A DNA stretch of 64,000 bases from Zobellia barbeyronii. Lineage in GTDB: Bacteria > Bacteroidota > Bacteroidia > Flavobacteriales > Flavobacteriaceae. The stretch spans positions 1 to 64,000 of the forward strand of contig NZ_JACATN010000005.1 in the NCBI RefSeq assembly GCF_018603515.1. Direction: 5' to 3'. This document shows, in pieces, positions 35,032-44,715 of the stretch (positions are counted from its first letter, which is position 1; every line of letters starts with the position of its first letter). A program made the translations under genes and the position numbers. The notes under the pieces are model-generated. The model was not told the DNA's origin. It searched no databases and saw only the letters and a program-made list of their open reading frames with translations.

Positions 35032-36134
35032 AAAGGTTCATAGGCTTTGTAAAAAAAGAATTCTACCACATCTTTAGAGATAGACGCTCATTGTTTATAC
35101 TTTTTGGAATGCCTATTGCCCAAATTTTGCTTTTTGGTTTCGCTATTACCAATGAAATAAATAATGTAGATATTGCTGTTTTAGACCATTCAAAAGATGC
35201 TACTACAAAGGAAATTATCTATAAAATATCGGCATCAAAATACTTCAGTATTAAGCAGATGATAACTCACGAAGCGGACATTGCTTCTGTTTTTGAAAAA
35301 GGACAGGTTAAGGCCGTTTTGAATTTTGAAAATGACTTCAGTAAAAATCTGATTAACGACCACAAAGCCACGATACAAATTGTTACGGATGCCACAGATC
35401 CCAATACGGCAAATACCATAAGTAATTATGTAAATGCCATTTTACAGCAGTATCAATTAGAATTAAATAAAGGTACCACTACCCCATATCAAATTGTCTC
35501 TCAGACGCGTATGGTGTACAATCCAGAGTTAAAAAGCGTCTATATGTTCGTGCCAGGTGTAATGACAATTATTCTCATGTTGGTTTCGGCAATGATGACT
35601 TCTATTTCTATTACAAAAGAAAAAGAATTGGGTACTATGGAGATACTTTTGGTATCGCCAATTAACCCCTTTCAAGTGATTATAGGAAAGGTGGTTCCTT
35701 ATATTTTTCTATCTGTTATTAACGCTATAGTTATAGTGTTGTTAAGTATTTTTATCTTTCATATGCCAGTGCAAGGCAGCCTATTTCTGCTTGGTTTAGA
35801 GAGTGTATTATTTATAGTAAGTGCTTTGGCATTGGGCATTTTAATCTCCACTATTTCTAAAACGCAACAAACCGCTATGATGATTTCTTTAATGGGACTC
35901 ATGCTACCAGTAATTCTACTGTCTGGCTTTATTTTTCCTATTTCCAGTATGCCGGTGCCGCTTCAAATTATCAGCAATATCATTCCAGCAAAATGGTTTA
36001 TCATCATCATTAAAGGCATCATGCTCAAAGGTGTAGGCATACAATACATATGGAAAGAAACACTAATTCTTTTGGGAATGACCGTATTCTTTATAGCATT
36101 GAGTGTAAAGAAATATAAAATAAGATTGGAGTAA
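35028..36134 (+). CDS. ABC-2 type permease 1
   Basis: This 368-residue protein has one N-terminal membrane segment, a periplasmic loop of about 140 residues and five C-terminal membrane segments, the ABC-2 layout. A conserved KEKELGTMEILLVSP stretch follows the second segment. It overlaps the ATPase gene by 4 bp and the next permease by 1 bp and is the YbhS/YbhR counterpart. Confidence 0.92.
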   Translation: MKRFIGFVKKEFYHIFRDRRSLFILFGMPIAQILLFGFAITNEINNVDIAVLDHSKDATTKEIIYKISASKYFSIKQMITHEADIASVFEKGQVKAVLNFENDFSKNLINDHKATIQIVTDATDPNTANTISNYVNAILQQYQLELNKGTTTPYQIVSQTRMVYNPELKSVYMFVPGVMTIILMLVSAMMTSISITKEKELGTMEILLVSPINPFQVIIGKVVPYIFLSVINAIVIVLLSIFIFHMPVQGSLFLLGLESVLFIVSALALGILISTISKTQQTAMMISLMGLMLPVILLSGFIFPISSMPVPLQIISNIIPAKWFIIIIKGIMLKGVGIQYIWKETLILLGMTVFFIALSVKKYKIRLE

Positions 36135-37255
36135 TGAAAACCATTCTATACATCATACAAAAAGAGTTCAAGCAAATCTTTAGAAATAAAGGAATGCTAC
36201 CTATCATTTTTGTTTTGCCGGTTCTACAACTTATCATTCTATCCAACGCGGCTACTTTTGAAGTAAAGAATATCAAATTTGGCTACATTGATAATGACCA
36301 TACTTCTACTTCTAGAGCTTTAGTTGAGAAATTTAATGCTTCTGATTATTTTAATGTATTGACAGATTTTCCATCGGAAGCAAAGGCAAGCGCAGAAATG
36401 TTATTAGGTAATGTAGATGTGGTATTAGACATTCCGCAATATTTTGAACGGGATTTACAAAAGGAAAAATATATTAATTTAGGAGTTACCATTAATGCTA
36501 TTGATGGTGCGGCTGCAGGAGTTGAAAATGTATACATTACCCAGATTGTAAAACGTTATAATCAACACTTAAAAATTGATTTACTACAAGTTTCTGACAA
36601 CCAAATACAACCTGTTAATATAGAAACCATACCCTTGTTTTGGTATAATGAAACCTTAAATTACAAAACGTTTATGGTTCCAGGCATATTGGTATTACTG
36701 GTCACCATGATTACGCTGTTCCTTTCCGGAATGAACATCGTACGCGAAAAAGAGATTGGAACTCTAGAGCAAATAAACGTGACACCCATTAAAAAGAGTC
36801 AGTTTATTATTGGGAAACTATTTCCGTTTTGGGTCATAGGAATGGGATTGTTGACCATAGGGCTATTACTAGCAAAGATAATATTCCAAGTCCCGATGGT
36901 GGGGAGTTTGGCTCTCTTGTATTTGTACACCTCCATTTATATTTTGGTAATTTTAGGAATAGGATTGTTCATCTCAAATTTTACGGATACGCAGCAACAA
37001 GCCATGTTTATTGCTTGGTTTTTTACGGTGATTTTCATTTTAATGAGTGGTTTATTTACACCTATTGAAAGCATGCCCAAATGGGCCCAAATCGTTACTG
37101 AGTTCAACCCTGTAAAATATTTTGTTGAAGTCATGCGCATGGTAATGCTTAAGGGTTCTGGTTTTATAGATATTCTCCCTCACCTACTAAAAACATTGCT
37201 TTATGCCTTTGTCATGAACGGATTGGCAGTTTGGAGGTATAAAAAAACAACGTAA
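36134..37255 (+). CDS. ABC-2 type permease 2
   Basis: This 373-residue ABC-2 permease has the same topology as permease 1 and the motif REKEIGTLEQINVTP. It is a paralogue of the preceding gene and presumably forms a heterodimer with it. It is the last gene of the seven-gene operon. No terminator hairpin was seen behind it; the next gene is convergent. Confidence 0.92.
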   Translation: MKTILYIIQKEFKQIFRNKGMLPIIFVLPVLQLIILSNAATFEVKNIKFGYIDNDHTSTSRALVEKFNASDYFNVLTDFPSEAKASAEMLLGNVDVVLDIPQYFERDLQKEKYINLGVTINAIDGAAAGVENVYITQIVKRYNQHLKIDLLQVSDNQIQPVNIETIPLFWYNETLNYKTFMVPGILVLLVTMITLFLSGMNIVREKEIGTLEQINVTPIKKSQFIIGKLFPFWVIGMGLLTIGLLLAKIIFQVPMVGSLALLYLYTSIYILVILGIGLFISNFTDTQQQAMFIAWFFTVIFILMSGLFTPIESMPKWAQIVTEFNPVKYFVEVMRMVMLKGSGFIDILPHLLKTLLYAFVMNGLAVWRYKKTT

Positions 37256-37333
37256 ATTTTTCATCATCAAAATTTTGTATAATCTCCAAATGAAATCTTT
37301 TTTAAAGTAGAGCGGCAACAATAAAACTTTTTC

Positions 37334-38515
37334 TTAGTCTTCAAGTAAGGCCTTCAAATTCAATGTTTTCAATTGCTCCCAAAGCTCTTCTGGCGTAAGG
37401 CTTGTTGCTTCTGCTTTTACTGTAAACCGCTGGTTAGAATTATAGGTAATAAGTGTCTTTGCCTCCTTTTGGTCATAATCAGTTATCACGCGCTTATCAT
37501 CCATTTTAGAAGCACTTTTATACCCTGTTTTTGTTTTATCCTTCCATTCCCGGCTTGCCATCCCTTCCATTAACGTATACATACTTGCTGCTTTTTTATG
37601 ATCTGCACAATCAACAATGGTCACCTCTATCTTTTTATCTCCTTTTTCAAAAAGGAGGTAAACATTATTCTTCGTAGGCATTCGCTCTATTGTTTTGCCA
37701 ATTTCATAGTTTGTTCTTTTTAAGTTCCCTAACTTTTTTGGTATCCAACTTTCGTATTGTTGACTTGTAATGGGCTTAGTTTTAATCAGTCTTTGTTCAA
37801 TTTCCAAATATTCGTCATTGGCGTTATATTTCATATACCAATTTATATTTGCTGGCACTTTATCTACGGATTCAACTATTCTTGTTTTTGGCAGACTTCC
37901 TTTTTCGGTTCCATTATCCCAATCTTCCATTTCCGTTAAGCTGTCGGATACAAGATTCCAGCCCTTTTTTAGTTGAAGATTATAAGAGGTCTTTTCATCA
38001 AAACTATACGCGCCTTCCCATTGTTTCTTCTCACTACAATTAGCTTTAGCATTGGTCTCCACATCGCTATATACCAAATACATTGTACTGCCCAATTGGT
38101 CTTTTCTATGTTCTGGTCCTTTCTGTGTGGTGGGTATAATAAAGCCTACCCGCTGATCATATTTATATACATAAATATATTCCACTTTCAAAGGTTGTGC
38201 ATTTTCATTGGTAATCACAGCATCTGGATCTTTACAAAAAGAGCCTCCTACTAAACGTGAAACCTGAGTTCTGTACATGTCACTACCTTCAATGGTATCC
38301 AAATCTAATTCTGGCCATTCAAAATGGATAGTTCCGTCTGGGGTAACCATACCTATGGTTATGGGGTTTTTCCCACCAAAAGGATCTGCTTTAATCACTA
38401 ATTCTCCTTTCTTATAATTTTCAATTTTAGGTAAATCCGTTTGTAATTGTTGTGCAGTAGAGAACTGAAATAATACAAATACAAACAGAAATAATACAGG
38501 TGTTTTAGTTTTCAT
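37334..38515 (-). CDS. Secreted hypothetical protein
   Basis: This 393-residue protein has a signal peptide (about 1-21, ending STAQ). The N-terminal part is beta-rich and has an immunoglobulin-like look (GELVIKADPFGG). The C-terminal part (about 250-393) contains alternating strands and helices with two Cys. No family was recognised. It is leftward, convergent with the export operon, and followed upstream by an AT-rich gap. Confidence 0.65.
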   Translation of the reverse strand: MKTKTPVLFLFVFVLFQFSTAQQLQTDLPKIENYKKGELVIKADPFGGKNPITIGMVTPDGTIHFEWPELDLDTIEGSDMYRTQVSRLVGGSFCKDPDAVITNENAQPLKVEYIYVYKYDQRVGFIIPTTQKGPEHRKDQLGSTMYLVYSDVETNAKANCSEKKQWEGAYSFDEKTSYNLQLKKGWNLVSDSLTEMEDWDNGTEKGSLPKTRIVESVDKVPANINWYMKYNANDEYLEIEQRLIKTKPITSQQYESWIPKKLGNLKRTNYEIGKTIERMPTKNNVYLLFEKGDKKIEVTIVDCADHKKAASMYTLMEGMASREWKDKTKTGYKSASKMDDKRVITDYDQKEAKTLITYNSNQRFTVKAEATSLTPEELWEQLKTLNLKALLED

Positions 38516-38880
38516 TTTCTTTAGTTTATGTAGTTAGCGGGCCAATTATAAACTCTAAAATTGTCTCCCTTTCCTCTTTAGTGTCCTTTTTTGGGTTTGG
38601 TTAACATAAGTGGACTATTTATACCAATATGTATTCTTAAACCAATAACTAAGCTTAAAAACCGAATTGAAGAAAATGTAGGTTTGGTTACACTCTGGAG
38701 TTAATATAAGAAAATAAGAAGCTGAGTTTAAAAATTGAGAAGAAATTATATTTATAAAACACTAATTAACAGATAAATAATGCAATAAATTTTTTGTTTT
38801 TAGCATCCTAAACATTCAGGTGTGACCTATATTTCGGGCGGTAGTTATATAACTAAAACTCTTTTTAAAATAAGAAGATT
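38516..38880. other. Intergenic
   Basis: This is an AT-rich gap between two leftward genes. A 14-bp perfect palindrome, TAGTTATATAACTA, lies at 38842-38855 behind the large surface-protein gene. It has no T-run and is not called a terminator. No TAnnTTTG box suited to the gene starting at 38515 was found. Confidence 0.35.
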
Positions 38881-41800
38881 TTACTGCTTTTTAACCCTAT
38901 GGGTTATTCTCCTATTGGTAATAACACTAGGTAAACGTACAGCTAATAGAACTGTGTCCGAGGCCGTAGCAGCACATAAGGGTGTATTTGTATTGGACGC
39001 CATTAAACGGTATTGATAGTTGTTTTTATCCATACCTGGCTTTACAACAGTTAATGTGGTGGTTTGTGTTCCGGAATACGCAGCACCGTCCGTGATAGTA
39101 TTAAATGTTGTTCCGTTGTCTGTACTCAATTCCCATTGATACGTATTTGCATTCTGTACGTTTGCAAAGAATATGGCATCTTGTCCAACTAGTACAATTT
39201 CGTTTGTTGGTTGCGTGGTATAATTAACTTCTGCAATGACATTTATTGTGTAATTGCCTAAGTCTACAGGACACGAATTATCTCCCCATCGAGCCCATAA
39301 ATCGTATGTTCCCGATGATAGTCCGGTATACCTAATACTTCCCATAGCGTCTGATATTTGAGACCTATAAGTACTTCCGTTATCTAAACTAAACTCTATC
39401 CAAGTTTCTTGAGGGTAGTCTCTAAATACAAATTCTATACTACCGTTATTCAACCCACAACTAGTATCTGTGGTGTTCACAGCTGCTTGAGGTGACGGAT
39501 TTACAGTTACCGTCATCGTATCCGTACTCCTACATCCGTTGGGCCGGGTTACGGTTACCGTATAAATAAGGTCTACCGGAGTTGAGATTTTTGGTCCATT
39601 ATAAGTAAACACAGGACTTGCCGATAGCGTATTATCTAAATAAGCGGTCTCTACAGGAGATATACCTGCCCATTGATAGGTATAAGCAGCTAGTGGATTA
39701 CCCAAAGTAACACTACTGGTTATTTCACAAACTTCTTTGTCCGTACCCGCTGCTCCATTTAATGATGCAGGTGTCACCATAGGCGTATAGGCATCTGCAC
39801 AAAAGCATCGGTTTTCACTAGTTCTTACGGCTATAACTACATTACAAACTTGTGAGGTTGGAATAGTAAAACTAAGGGATTCAGATATGGTATTCCCTGC
39901 TGTGATGCCTACGGCGAGTATTTTATCATCTAAAATAATTTCCGAAGCATCATAAACACCATTCTGGTTGGCATCATAAAAAGCCTCTATTATAGTTCCT
40001 GAAGCAATATCAAAAGTTGATGTATTTTCAATACTAAAGGCGGTAGCAATTAGTTCATTAGTACCCGATAATTTTGCTTTAGTAGCTGTAGAAGTGATTA
40101 CCAAACTTGCGCGATCTACATTAAAAATATAATCGTATTCACCGGTTTGGACAGAAAGTATAGGGCAGAATCCGTCAGACTCTGTAGAACAGGATATATT
40201 TTCGGTCTCATCTAAAGAAGTAATAGTTATGGTCTTATTACCGCAACTTATAAAACCAGTTGCGTCTTCTGTAACCTCGTATGTATAGCTAAAGACGTCT
40301 CCGTTTACCATTCCAGACGAAATGGTAAGTTTTATCACTTCATTACCGTTGGTACTGGTTTCCAGACTATCAAAAGAGGCACATAAAGTAGAGGTACACG
40401 TATAGGAATTGGCCGTATAGGAATATCCTATTGGCAATTCAATATCTATAAAACCATTGGCGCCAACAGGTTCAGAGGTAATAATGGTATGCGTATTTTC
40501 CAATACAACAGGCGTACTGCAATTATCAAAACTACCGGATACCAAATCTACATCTGTTACAACAGAATAATCTGCGGCTACACCAGATACGTTTGTTGAT
40601 ACGGTTTGAGATTCTAAACTGTTCCCCAATGCGGGTGTTCCACATATATTATTTGCCGATGCCGAAACCTGAAAGTTAGACCCTGCAACAAAATTACAAT
40701 TAGAGGTCATTTTAAAGCGTGTGGCCATTAATCTACTATTGGCATCACCTCCATCGTTTAACGTTCCCGGTAGACCCAAAGCAGGAAATACGGTATGCTG
40801 GGTTAGGTTATAAACATAATTAGAACCTGTATTTGAGCTAACGGCTATGGCTTCCCAATTACCTGAACCTACAGGATATTCCGCTTCAAAACTACCGGAA
40901 ACCGGATTCATACCTTGTGGTGCAATAATAGTGAACATAACATCCTTAATATTACCGGATTGAACGGAATTAATATTAAAAGCATAGTCCAATGGGGTAC
41001 AGATGTCAATGGCACTACTGGGTTCTTCTACTGAGATAATTTCTACCTCGCCACTTGCTGGAGTAAAAATAAGGTCTAGTTCTTCTTTACTACAAGTTTC
41101 AACATTGGGATCGGTTGGATATTCATTACAGTTCCAACCACCAAAAACCTTTAAGGTGGTCTCCACACAACTGGTATAGGAGAAGTCTACCCTATAATCT
41201 TTAAAACTACTAGTAGTAAGTCCTGTAGTTCCTAAAAGATATAAATTACCCCCAGGATATGGCGTTGGGGCCACCTCAAGACCTGTAGCAATATCCACTA
41301 CTCTTTCAATTTGTACGTTAGGCACATCATCTATGGAAATCCAATTGTAAGGTGCCGTTTTAGAACCGGTATTCGCCATTTGAACCACCCAACTTTCAAT
41401 TGGTTCGGAGGCCTGTATAGCACCCGTTTGGTTTGTTAGCGAAATCTCTGGATGCTCGTAATGGGTAATATTACGAGCATTTGTTTTTATAACTTCCTGT
41501 TCCGTGCTTGTTGGATTATCATCTGCATAGTGGTAATAGTAATCCTTTATTTTGAAGTTAAATACTATAGGCTCGGTTGTTTCTGTTTCACAAGTGGCCC
41601 TTACTTTAAAAGGATAAAGTCTTCCATAGGCATTCGTTACCGTTAAGCCTACACCAGGCCAATCTCCCGGATTATTAAACGTATACGTATTCCCGGAAAC
41701 TGCATCGGCGGTTAAAGTGCCTCCGCCACTTATACTGGCTTCTATAAGTTCATATCCTGGCGGAATAACTGCTTCAATAGACTCCACATACATAACCGGT

Positions 41801-44340
41801 CTATATTCATTTTGGTAATAAAAACCAGCGGTGTCAAACCTTCGTGCTAAGTAGTTGGTGCTTCCTCCTAATTGTACAATATCACATCCGTAATTAGAAT
41901 AGGTATTGGTGCCAATAACATCTCTGGTACCTACTAAATACATTTCTGGAGTAAAGAAGTTACAATATACTTGGTCTCCGGTTACGGCATCCGTGTTATA
42001 AAAATACCATTGTCCGCCAGACTGCACATCGTGTTGCGTCATGCTATTAGAGGTCACTTGGTAACGAGAAACAGTTTCTATTTCATCGCCATTTAACAAA
42101 CCTCCATTGGGAATAAGAGCACTTAAATTCCAATCGATTATTTGGTCTGTAGTAGTGGAATTGGCCATAGAAAAACTGGTAAGTGTTCCACTGGCAACAG
42201 TAACACCACTTCGTATGATAGTAACATCTACTTTTAAAGGGGTTATTTTATTGGTTGATGCATTAATTTTATCCAATACCAAACGAGCTCCTAAGGTTGC
42301 TGATGCTCCATTTTGGGTAGCATTGCCGTGTATTTCTATTTCATCTAAATACAACGCTTTAGATAAATCATAGGCACTAATATTAGCGGCAACTTGTTTG
42401 GTAGACATGGAACTATCTGTCCAACCCAAAGAATTATCCGCACGGCGCACAATAGGTATACCACTGCTTGGACCAATAAGACAGCTACCTGGGCAACTGG
42501 CATTGGTGGTTAAACTACCACAAGTAAGCTCCCCTTGACAAGAACACCCTGTAGCCGGATTATTTATTTTTCTAAACGCATAATTCAAAGACAATTCGGA
42601 GCCGGAACTACAATCATACACTAAATCGATTAAGGCATAGCCGATGTTGTTATTTGGTGATGTTATGGTCACTACATTTCCTGTTTGGGTATATCCTACA
42701 GAAACGGGATTTCCAGAACCCGGAAATTCACCATACCGCCATTCTACATTTCCTGTTCCCGAAACCGATACACCTGCTGGAAGGGTAAGTTCATACACAT
42801 AACGAGAGCTTGCGCTATCAAAATCATCTTTCTGTCTATAGTATCCTATACTTAAACGAGTTCTAAAAGGAACATTGTCATCAATATTTGCGGGAATGTA
42901 GCCTGTAGTTACAAATGCCGATTGTGTATAAGCCAATGAAGAGCCTTGAGCATAAAGCCGCTGTGAAGACACCTCCGTAGCATCACACATGGTGGTATAT
43001 TTTACCGATCCAGCAAAATTATCCATCACACTACTAGCGCCACAAGTACTTGCACAATTTATGGCCACATCTACAACAATGGCAACTGTTGAATTTTTTG
43101 GTAAATCATCATAAAACCCATCACCATCAATATCATCAAGGCCTACTCCCGCTCCATCTGGATCAGAAGTGAAATAATCTTCAAGATCTACGGTTAATTT
43201 TCTACCTACATATACCCATGGTACACTTTGTGAGTTTAAGGTTGCATTAGAAATGGAGTAGATGGTACTCATAGCCGTCAATGATTGACTACCTGTTCCC
43301 CTACCCTTTAGCAACTTCAGATTATACATGGTAGCAGCATTTGTATCTCCCGTACCCTCATTTACAAATTCCGCTTCTACTTTAAACGGGGTACACATAT
43401 CTACATACCCTATTCTGGTGTTCCTGTTGGATTTGAAATCAGGATTTCCGGTAGCCATGTTAATACCACCCGTACCGGTTACCATTGTACACCAATCTAC
43501 AGGGTCAGAATTACAGCCCCATCCTATTTGATAATCCGTAACTGGGCTGCATGTTTTTATTTCTATAGTTTCCGTAAAAGTCAAGGTCTCGCCATTACAC
43601 AATTGCGAATCGGCAGTAAGGTCCGTACCTGAAATGCTGTAATAATATACCGGTCCCACAACAGATGTTGGATTTATGGTAACACCATCTAAAGTAAGAC
43701 TTTGCTGCGCAATACCGGTTCCGTTATAATCTATGGCAAAATGTACCGCATTGGCACAACCGTCCGCTCCATTGGTTATACTGAAGGTTCTGCTCTTAAT
43801 GTCACCAATTAAGGCATCATTTAAAGTAGCGGGTTGTACAAAACTTAATGAAGGATAATTAATAGAATACGGTGTGGTTTCCTCATCGGATAAAGATCCA
43901 TTAATATCACCAATAACTTTATCCACAAAGATACCTCCGGCAAGAACGTTGCTATACGCGTCACAATATGCTTTTCTAAGAATAGTAAATTCAATAAAAC
44001 TACCAACGGTAAGGTTAGTTGGTCCTAAAGTGAAGATAGGTTGGTTTGGGGTGCCTCCATTTTCTGTTATGGTTAGAGAACTTGTACCGCCCGTTTTTAC
44101 AATGGAACCTACTTCATACTGCATTCCATCTGCTAGATCAATAGTAATTGTGGCGCCAGTTGTTGAGGCTTCAATTACATTCATTTTTACTTTCAGTAAG
44201 GTTGCATCATTACATACCGTAGCATTTTCTGGTGCTTCTGGAAACGTAATTAAGAAAGACTGGGAGTAACTCAAAAATGAACATAGAAAAGCAACCAGAA
44301 AACCTGCCTTCTTAAGGATTTTTTTGAAATTAGAACTCAT
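38881..44340 (-). CDS. Giant surface protein, 1819 residues
   Basis: This is a large secreted protein with a signal peptide (about 1-27, ending SYSQ). It is almost all beta and rich in Thr, Asn, Gly, Ser and paired Cys. It contains repeated DUF11/SprB-like segments (for example PATLNDALIGDIKSRTF), EF-like DGDGFYDDLP and DANQNGVYD calcium-type loops, and an Ig/PKD-like segment before the end (NPSPQAAVNTTDTSCG). It ends in a short basic tail, VITNRRITHRVKKQ, with no classical T9SS sorting domain. It is probably exported to the cell surface, perhaps as an adhesin. No partner gene is adjacent. Confidence 0.7.
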   Translation of the reverse strand: MSSNFKKILKKAGFLVAFLCSFLSYSQSFLITFPEAPENATVCNDATLLKVKMNVIEASTTGATITIDLADGMQYEVGSIVKTGGTSSLTITENGGTPNQPIFTLGPTNLTVGSFIEFTILRKAYCDAYSNVLAGGIFVDKVIGDINGSLSDEETTPYSINYPSLSFVQPATLNDALIGDIKSRTFSITNGADGCANAVHFAIDYNGTGIAQQSLTLDGVTINPTSVVGPVYYYSISGTDLTADSQLCNGETLTFTETIEIKTCSPVTDYQIGWGCNSDPVDWCTMVTGTGGINMATGNPDFKSNRNTRIGYVDMCTPFKVEAEFVNEGTGDTNAATMYNLKLLKGRGTGSQSLTAMSTIYSISNATLNSQSVPWVYVGRKLTVDLEDYFTSDPDGAGVGLDDIDGDGFYDDLPKNSTVAIVVDVAINCASTCGASSVMDNFAGSVKYTTMCDATEVSSQRLYAQGSSLAYTQSAFVTTGYIPANIDDNVPFRTRLSIGYYRQKDDFDSASSRYVYELTLPAGVSVSGTGNVEWRYGEFPGSGNPVSVGYTQTGNVVTITSPNNNIGYALIDLVYDCSSGSELSLNYAFRKINNPATGCSCQGELTCGSLTTNASCPGSCLIGPSSGIPIVRRADNSLGWTDSSMSTKQVAANISAYDLSKALYLDEIEIHGNATQNGASATLGARLVLDKINASTNKITPLKVDVTIIRSGVTVASGTLTSFSMANSTTTDQIIDWNLSALIPNGGLLNGDEIETVSRYQVTSNSMTQHDVQSGGQWYFYNTDAVTGDQVYCNFFTPEMYLVGTRDVIGTNTYSNYGCDIVQLGGSTNYLARRFDTAGFYYQNEYRPVMYVESIEAVIPPGYELIEASISGGGTLTADAVSGNTYTFNNPGDWPGVGLTVTNAYGRLYPFKVRATCETETTEPIVFNFKIKDYYYHYADDNPTSTEQEVIKTNARNITHYEHPEISLTNQTGAIQASEPIESWVVQMANTGSKTAPYNWISIDDVPNVQIERVVDIATGLEVAPTPYPGGNLYLLGTTGLTTSSFKDYRVDFSYTSCVETTLKVFGGWNCNEYPTDPNVETCSKEELDLIFTPASGEVEIISVEEPSSAIDICTPLDYAFNINSVQSGNIKDVMFTIIAPQGMNPVSGSFEAEYPVGSGNWEAIAVSSNTGSNYVYNLTQHTVFPALGLPGTLNDGGDANSRLMATRFKMTSNCNFVAGSNFQVSASANNICGTPALGNSLESQTVSTNVSGVAADYSVVTDVDLVSGSFDNCSTPVVLENTHTIITSEPVGANGFIDIELPIGYSYTANSYTCTSTLCASFDSLETSTNGNEVIKLTISSGMVNGDVFSYTYEVTEDATGFISCGNKTITITSLDETENISCSTESDGFCPILSVQTGEYDYIFNVDRASLVITSTATKAKLSGTNELIATAFSIENTSTFDIASGTIIEAFYDANQNGVYDASEIILDDKILAVGITAGNTISESLSFTIPTSQVCNVVIAVRTSENRCFCADAYTPMVTPASLNGAAGTDKEVCEITSSVTLGNPLAAYTYQWAGISPVETAYLDNTLSASPVFTYNGPKISTPVDLIYTVTVTRPNGCRSTDTMTVTVNPSPQAAVNTTDTSCGLNNGSIEFVFRDYPQETWIEFSLDNGSTYRSQISDAMGSIRYTGLSSGTYDLWARWGDNSCPVDLGNYTINVIAEVNYTTQPTNEIVLVGQDAIFFANVQNANTYQWELSTDNGTTFNTITDGAAYSGTQTTTLTVVKPGMDKNNYQYRLMASNTNTPLCAATASDTVLLAVRLPSVITNRRITHRVKKQ

Positions 44341-44403
44341 ACTGTAGGTTGTAAACTCCTATTTTGTTACTAACGGTTGAGATTTAGCATAGGTAGTCGG
44401 CAC

Positions 44404-44411
44404 CAAATTTA
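44404..44411 (-). promoter_or_regulatory. -7 box candidate of the surface-protein gene
   Basis: TAAATTTG on the minus strand fits TAnnTTTG and lies 64-71 bp before the start at 44340. No -33 partner was found. Confidence 0.35.
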
Positions 44412-44628
44412 ACAGTTAAGACTAGACTGCCATAGTCTATGTTGAGTAGCTAGCTATTTTTGTTGTAAACAGTCAGTTATCGAACATTTGATACCGTTCA
44501 TCCGATATAAAACGGCACCTGTTTTGCGCAATAAAAACTAAACCGCTAAAAACGATAAGCTCATTAGTCTCCAAATATTCTTCCCGGCAAGTCGGTTTAT
44601 CTATTTAGATTGATATTATTTCACACCA

Positions 44629-44662
44629 AAAAAAGACCGGAAATCAATTGATTTTCGGACCA
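44629..44662 (-). terminator. Hairpin with T-run, minus strand
   Basis: Bases 44637-44647 pair with 44648-44658 (11 bp with one G-T), and a T-run follows on the minus strand. In a divergent region no gene ends here, so it could be an attenuator or an upstream stop. Confidence 0.4.
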
Positions 44663-44674
44663 CTAAAAAAACAA

Positions 44675-44682
44675 TAACTTTG
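44675..44682 (+). promoter_or_regulatory. -7 box candidate of the deiodinase-like gene
   Basis: TAACTTTG matches TAnnTTTG, 33 bp before the start at 44716. The -33 region holds only a partial TTG, so the call is moderate. Confidence 0.5.
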
Positions 44683-44715
44683 TGTAGATATTCGTATTAA
44701 AACAGCACTATTAAA

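Larger units (their letters stand above)
44341..44715. other. Divergent region of surface protein and nitroreductase genes
   Basis: It holds a -7 box for the leftward gene (TAAATTTG on the minus strand, 44404-44411), a hairpin with a T-run at 44629-44662 and a -7 box for the rightward gene at 44675-44682. Nothing else is seen. Confidence 0.45.

Noticed and set aside
38842-38855. Palindrome as a terminator behind the surface-protein gene
   Set aside because: There is no GC-rich stem and no T-run on the minus strand.
38881-44340. CRISPR or tandem DNA repeats inside the giant gene
   Set aside because: Similarity between segments is at protein-pattern level only; no regular spaced DNA repeats are present.
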